Below are positions 59,779 through 64,000 of a stretch of DNA of 64,000 bases, one piece after another (positions within the stretch are counted from its first letter, which is position 1; the number at the start of each line of letters is the position of its first letter). The notes beneath the pieces are model-generated. The model had not been told where the DNA came from. It saw only the letters and a program-made list of their open reading frames with translations, and did not search any database. Origin of the DNA: Monosporascus cannonballus (Eukaryota; Ascomycota; Sordariomycetes; Xylariales). The stretch spans positions 62,001 to 126,000 of the forward strand of contig QJNS01000075.1 in the NCBI GenBank assembly GCA_004154925.1, written 5' to 3'. Both the position numbers and the translations under genes were made by a program.

Positions 59779-61515
59779 TTAGGTACTCCCTGTTTTCTTC
59801 AACCTCACGTAACACGTAACAGGCCTACGTGCCAAATTTTCAGTCGCCTCGTAGCCCCTAAGCTTTTCCGGCGGGGGCTGCAACTCGAACGTCCACAACA
59901 ACACGGCAATTACGATTCGCATCTTCAAGTATACCAGCTTCTTCCCAAAGCACGCCCTCAACCCTGCACCAAATTGCATTGACGGGCCGGCACGAGCATC
60001 AAACGTCTCATTCCCATTCTCATCCGTCTTGATCCAGCGCTCAGGCTTGAACTCGCCAATATCACTCGAATCCCAGTTTGGAATCGCGCGATCCTTGTTT
60101 TCCTGCGACCATTTTGAACGCACACCCTCAGGGATCCGCTCGTTAATATCATTCGAGGTCATATAGCCCGGCCCGTTGGACATCATAAACACATCCACGC
60201 CCTTTGGAATATGATGTCCTAGCAGCTGAGTATCGCGGACAGCCGTGCGCACTGCAGCAGACGTCGTCTGGGAACACCGTATGAGCTCCTCCACAACGGC
60301 ATCCAGATAGGGGGTCCGCGTCGTCGTGAACTTCTCAGCCGAGGGAACGCCGTTATCCTGGCCAAAAGCATCATACAGAGCTCTACGAAGCTTGCTCTGT
60401 ACGCGCGGGTTGTCCCCCAGGATCTTGAGGGACCACTTTAGCGTTACGGCTGTGGTGTCGAATCCGCCGACGAGAAAACCGAAGAGCTCATCTTTGGCTT
60501 CATTGCTGTCATATCTGGGTGGGCGATTCTCTTTCCTCGCGGCTTGCGACTCGCGGCGAACCATGAGGTCTGTGGCACATGTGATTTCTGTCAAGTCGTC
60601 GGTTGTTTCATGGGTGCTGTTGAGGAGGCGGGCTTTGGCGTCTTCGAGGCGCGTTTGGACGAGGCGGTCGTTGTAGATTTTGGCGCGGCGGTAGGATGGT
60701 GTCATTCGCAAGAGCCAGTGCCTCTGGCGTGGCATGAGGGATGGTACGGTTACATTGATTCCAAGGGCGACGATAGCCATTGAGTTCGCAGCTGTGTTGA
60801 GTGGTGGATTTGGCAAGTCGATGGGGTCGTCCTTTGATGTGGGCATGTTGAACTTGGAGGTCTTGATGAACGCGGTCGCCTCGGGCAGTGAATCCAGCTT
60901 ACTTCCGAAGGCGATGTCCCAAATTGCGTCGAAAGAGAAAAGAATTAGATCATCTGCAGCCCAGAAGGGGCGGCCAGATGCAGCGTCGCTCTTCGCCATC
61001 CATAGTTCCATGAGGTTTAGACTATGCATGTGAATTAATGGAGCAGCCACGCCGTTGAGAAAGGGGGTCGCCATTGTATCAGCAATCAGGCGGACGCCTT
61101 GTCGGAATTTCTCATTTGTAGGCTGAATGATATGATTGTTTGGAACCGTACCAGAGAAGATATCCTGGAAGAACTTGGATCGATCGAAGTCTTTCAGACG
61201 GCGCAGAAGGATATCTTGTGTTTCTCGTGGGTCGGTGATGTAGACAGCAGGTTTAGAGAAGGGTCTTAAGAATAATTGGTAGACAGGGGAGTTGAGCTTG
61301 ACACCTTGGTGCGATATCCAATCATGAAAGGTACCGACTCGTTGTTTATGCTTGAGCAGATCCGGTAAATCCCCCAAGATACGAGTGGCTGAATGCCGAT
61401 GGTAAGGGATGCCGGCGATCGGTTTTGGAAGTGCAGCACGATACACGATATACGCAGCCAGGAAGATGACGCCGAGCACCGAATACATTGCAGGGGCGCC
61501 CAGAAGAGGCAGCAT
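59779..61515 (-). CDS. Cytochrome P450 monooxygenase
   Basis: Intronless 578-residue protein, slightly longer than the 500-540 typical of fungal P450s. An N-terminal membrane anchor spans residues 8-28, followed by a proline-containing hinge (LPKPIAGIPYH). Conserved motifs are all present: I-helix GGFDTT at 350-355, ExxR (ELIR) at 410-413, PERW at 491-494, and the haem loop FGAGLRACFG at 515-524 with Cys522 as the haem ligand. The enzyme should be ER-anchored and use an NADPH-P450 reductase. Clan-level resemblance is to P450s of fungal secondary metabolism, but the substrate cannot be inferred. The gene is convergent with the membrane-protein gene, 1.8 kb away across a transposon relic. A TATA-like CTATATAT lies at 61630-61637, about 115 bp upstream of the ATG. 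No lesions are seen, so it is probably functional. Confidence 0.95.
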   Translation of the reverse strand: MLPLLGAPAMYSVLGVIFLAAYIVYRAALPKPIAGIPYHRHSATRILGDLPDLLKHKQRVGTFHDWISHQGVKLNSPVYQLFLRPFSKPAVYITDPRETQDILLRRLKDFDRSKFFQDIFSGTVPNNHIIQPTNEKFRQGVRLIADTMATPFLNGVAAPLIHMHSLNLMELWMAKSDAASGRPFWAADDLILFSFDAIWDIAFGSKLDSLPEATAFIKTSKFNMPTSKDDPIDLPNPPLNTAANSMAIVALGINVTVPSLMPRQRHWLLRMTPSYRRAKIYNDRLVQTRLEDAKARLLNSTHETTDDLTEITCATDLMVRRESQAARKENRPPRYDSNEAKDELFGFLVGGFDTTAVTLKWSLKILGDNPRVQSKLRRALYDAFGQDNGVPSAEKFTTTRTPYLDAVVEELIRCSQTTSAAVRTAVRDTQLLGHHIPKGVDVFMMSNGPGYMTSNDINERIPEGVRSKWSQENKDRAIPNWDSSDIGEFKPERWIKTDENGNETFDARAGPSMQFGAGLRACFGKKLVYLKMRIVIAVLLWTFELQPPPEKLRGYEATENLARRPVTCYVRLKKTGST

Positions 61516-62335
61516 TTTCGCTCAATAGAGAGGGGCGGAATATTGTAGATGGTGTGTCAGACGAATGAGAGTATTTGGACATTGAAAATATTGACTCGTG
61601 GATGAGCCTTTAATCCAGAAAGCTATCGGCTATATATCAGGGCGAGAAGAAGTTGGAGAAGCAAGTCTCTGTCTTGAAGTGAAGTTAAACTATAGTCCTG
61701 CTCAGTGCCGTCTTGGGTGTGGGGCAGACCCTCGGGATGCAGGCCTCTCCGAATTGAAAACAAGGGGAGTGCAAACGCAGGGGGTGTGGTTAACTTGAGA
61801 AGGGATTACGGAAGTCGGCGTGATGGCCTAATTATTCCATATCTATCTTAGAGGATACTTCCGGGGTAAGCTTACGTCCGGAGGAATCCTCCGACACATT
61901 TTTAATTTCAGCCGATCGGGCCCCGTTTCCTCCGTCCAGGTCCCACTTGCCCCGATCACCCCCCGATAAACTGCCAAATGCAGCAAGATATGCTTGATAT
62001 CTTAAACCTCTTTTAGTTAAGAGTTAATTCGTGCCAACTTGATCAGGTGTATGGGCAAATGAGACTCTGGCGCGGGGAAAGCCGATGAGTAAAGGGTCTA
62101 GCCTGACATAGAAAGCTTCGAGTATGGGTCTGAGGCTGATCTTCTTGGGTACCCGTCCGATGGTTTACACGGGCTGAGTCTAGCATTCTCTAATTGTCAC
62201 ACTTACGGGAGCAGATACACAGCACTTGAGGTTATATTGACTTGTAGGAAGCTTCGAAACGGTGATCCCACTTCTTGTGGGCGATCCACTGATATTGGGC
62301 TTCGGAGAGGAACAACTTTGTTCCGGATAATCCAT
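61516..62335. promoter_or_regulatory. P450 upstream region, no other gene seen
   Basis: 820 bp of normal-GC DNA. It holds the P450 promoter (TATA-like 61630-61637 on the plus strand, read from the minus strand). Short ORFs (61598-61798, 62180-62407) lack recognisable motifs. It ends at the hAT-type terminus at 62336. Confidence 0.5.
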
Positions 62336-63288
62336 TAGGTTTTGCACTACCCACCCACCCACGCTAAAATTTCCACCCACGAGTACCCATGCACCCCTAC
62401 TACTCACCCGTAAGTTGATAGTAAAGATACTTTGATAAAACGCAATTACTTATAGAATAATTATCCGTAAGTGTTCAAAATGCTAAATAATTAATTACTT
62501 ATAAATATTTATTTATAACTTTAAGTTTTACAATAGAAAAACTTTTTTAAAATTAATATTTCAAATAAAAATATTTAATTGTTATATTAAATTTTAATTA
62601 ATATATTTATAAACGTAATATTGTATTAATTTTAAGTTATGAATATATTTTTAAAAATTTCAGTTTATTACATAATATTTCTAGATCATATATTACGATC
62701 TTATGATATGATTTAATTTATTTACTATAAATTAGTTTTTTATAAAATAATGTATAATTTATGTTATTATAATCGAATATTTTACTGGTTTTTAATATGT
62801 TCGGTTTCAAAAATTTTATTAATATATTTTTCGAGTAATATGTTGTTTTGTAAGTTTATATATTATCTAGCCGGAAATATTATTGTCTAATAAATTCATA
62901 ATATTTTATAAACGAAATTATATTTATTATACAGTAAAACTAATTTTTTATTTTTAGTTAGTAATATAGCGTATTGATTATAAGTATTATATAAATCAAT
63001 AATTACTAAAATATTTAAATATATTAATATATATGTTATTAACGCAAATATAAAAATAAAACATAATACAAATAGTTTCATTTATTTTTTACAAAACGTC
63101 TATTATTAACAGTAGAAATTATAAATTTATGCCGTGAAATATATGTTGAATATCTTTATATATAAAACGTTAAAATAAATTTTTAAATATTATAAAATAA
63201 ATAATATTTTTCATATGTACGAATTTTTCGAAATATAATAATTTAAGTAAAAGAGACATAATTTAAAAAGAATTAAGAACTCATAAAT
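62336..63288. mobile_element. Second hAT-type element, left end plus AT-rich interior
   Basis: TAGGTTTTGCACTACCCACC at 62336 continues CACCCACGCTAAAATTTCC, matching the left end of the MITE at 52951 almost exactly for about 45 bp. After about 62410 the sequence becomes very AT-rich and lacks coding motifs. No matching right end is visible before the LTR at 63289, so the element is either longer, truncated, or interrupted by that LTR element. Confidence 0.6.
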
Positions 63289-64000
63289 TGTCACGACCTG
63301 ACAAGCTCAGGCCTACGGAAACGGTCGCAACAAGGATGACACGACCCACCTTGTAAGTTACGTAACTAAAAGTAATCACTAACGGATTAATGATCACTTC
63401 AGAACAGTCACGATCAAAAATAATCATAATTACTATACCAGGAATAATCGGTAGTAATTGCCAGTAAAAAACAAAAAGGATATATACGTTTATTATTTCC
63501 ATAATTTAAATAATACTAGTTTACAATATTTATTAATATCAATTATTTATGATTAATAATTCGTTACTTAAAATATTTTTGGTATTACGAAACGTAATAT
63601 GTTATTATATTTATTATTTAAATTCCCACGATATTCCTATTAATATAAATTTATCGACTTAAGGTTTAATAATTAGTTAAACCGTTTAGCCGTTATATGT
63701 TACAAATTTTTATTTAATAATACCGTTAAACTTTGAGCAATATCGCCGACATTATATTTATTAGCAAGTAACCTAAATAACCTATTTACCGAATCCCTAA
63801 GGACCCTAATACCGGAATAAAATCCGAGAAAAAAAAGGAGTAATTTTGCTTTTTTCGAGAAAAAGTTTTTCGACGCCTGGATGCTATAAACGAACGCATC
63901 CTTTAGCTGGAATAAGACAAAAATAATCTTATTACGTTCTTCCAAATTACCCATAAAAAATTCGAAAAAAAAAAAAGGCTCCCGAAACTAAAAAACCCTT
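63289..64000 (+). mobile_element. A-family chromovirus G: 5' LTR and start of gag, cut by window edge
   Basis: The LTR 63289-63696 (408 bp) starts TGTCACGACCTGACAAGC and ends CGTTATA (CA to TA). Its 3' 200 bp match the A1, D and A2 LTRs. Internal sequence from 63697 (TGTTACAAATTTTTATTTAA) matches the region just inside the 5' LTR of A1, A2 and D. Degraded gag is on the plus strand; the 84-codon ORF on the minus strand at 63700-63954 is its antisense shadow. The 5' third of the LTR resembles the H LTR at 20018. Confidence 0.78.

Overview
The window looks like nuclear DNA of a filamentous ascomycete. The genes have short introns with GT...AG ends and CTAAC-type branch points. The protein families are fungal: a mitochondrial dynamin Mgm1, a cystinosin-type PQ-loop protein, a Zn2Cys6 regulator, a cytochrome P450 and a DUF6606 protein. 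Long AT-rich blocks look like repeat-induced point mutation (RIP) acting on LTR retrotransposons. Species cannot be read from the sequence.

Layout. (1) 1-5.93 kb is gene-dense, normal-GC DNA, all on the minus strand: the first exon of a sugar-transporter-like gene cut by the window edge, MGM1 (three exons), and an ERS1/cystinosin homologue (two exons). (2) 5.93-49.99 kb is an almost gene-free AT-rich block. I could resolve it from LTR ends and target-site duplications (TSDs). A TA-flanked MITE-like element contains a reverse-oriented solo LTR, which contains full element F of the same LTR family (6391-18969). F contains Gypsy element A1 (9178-16272), which contains a young solo LTR (15419-15836). 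After an unassigned stretch and a remnant of element H comes A2 (20660-49990). A2 contains composite element D/B (26180-41300), which itself contains element E (33024-38494), and separately contains element C (41865-49128). All the recognisable Gypsy elements (A1, A2, B, D, E, C) end in a chromodomain, so they are chromoviruses. (3) 49.99-62.34 kb is a normal-GC island. It holds a broken DUF6606 gene, a 397-bp hAT-type MITE with a perfect 8-bp TSD, a broken ubiquitin C-terminal hydrolase gene, and a possible small secondary-metabolite locus: a Zn2Cys6 regulator divergent from a multi-pass membrane protein, followed by a convergent P450. (4) 62.34-64.0 kb is AT-rich again: a second hAT-type end, then the 5' LTR and start of another A-family element running off the window.

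How the genes relate. MGM1 and ERS1 are housekeeping genes with no obvious functional link. The regulator, membrane protein and P450 share the layout of a fungal specialised-metabolism locus, but no backbone synthase is visible, so any cluster is partial or extends beyond the window. I see no convincing new biological system. The most informative content is the stratified history of nested, recombined and RIP-mutated chromoviruses, and the decayed genes in the island between two AT-rich blocks.
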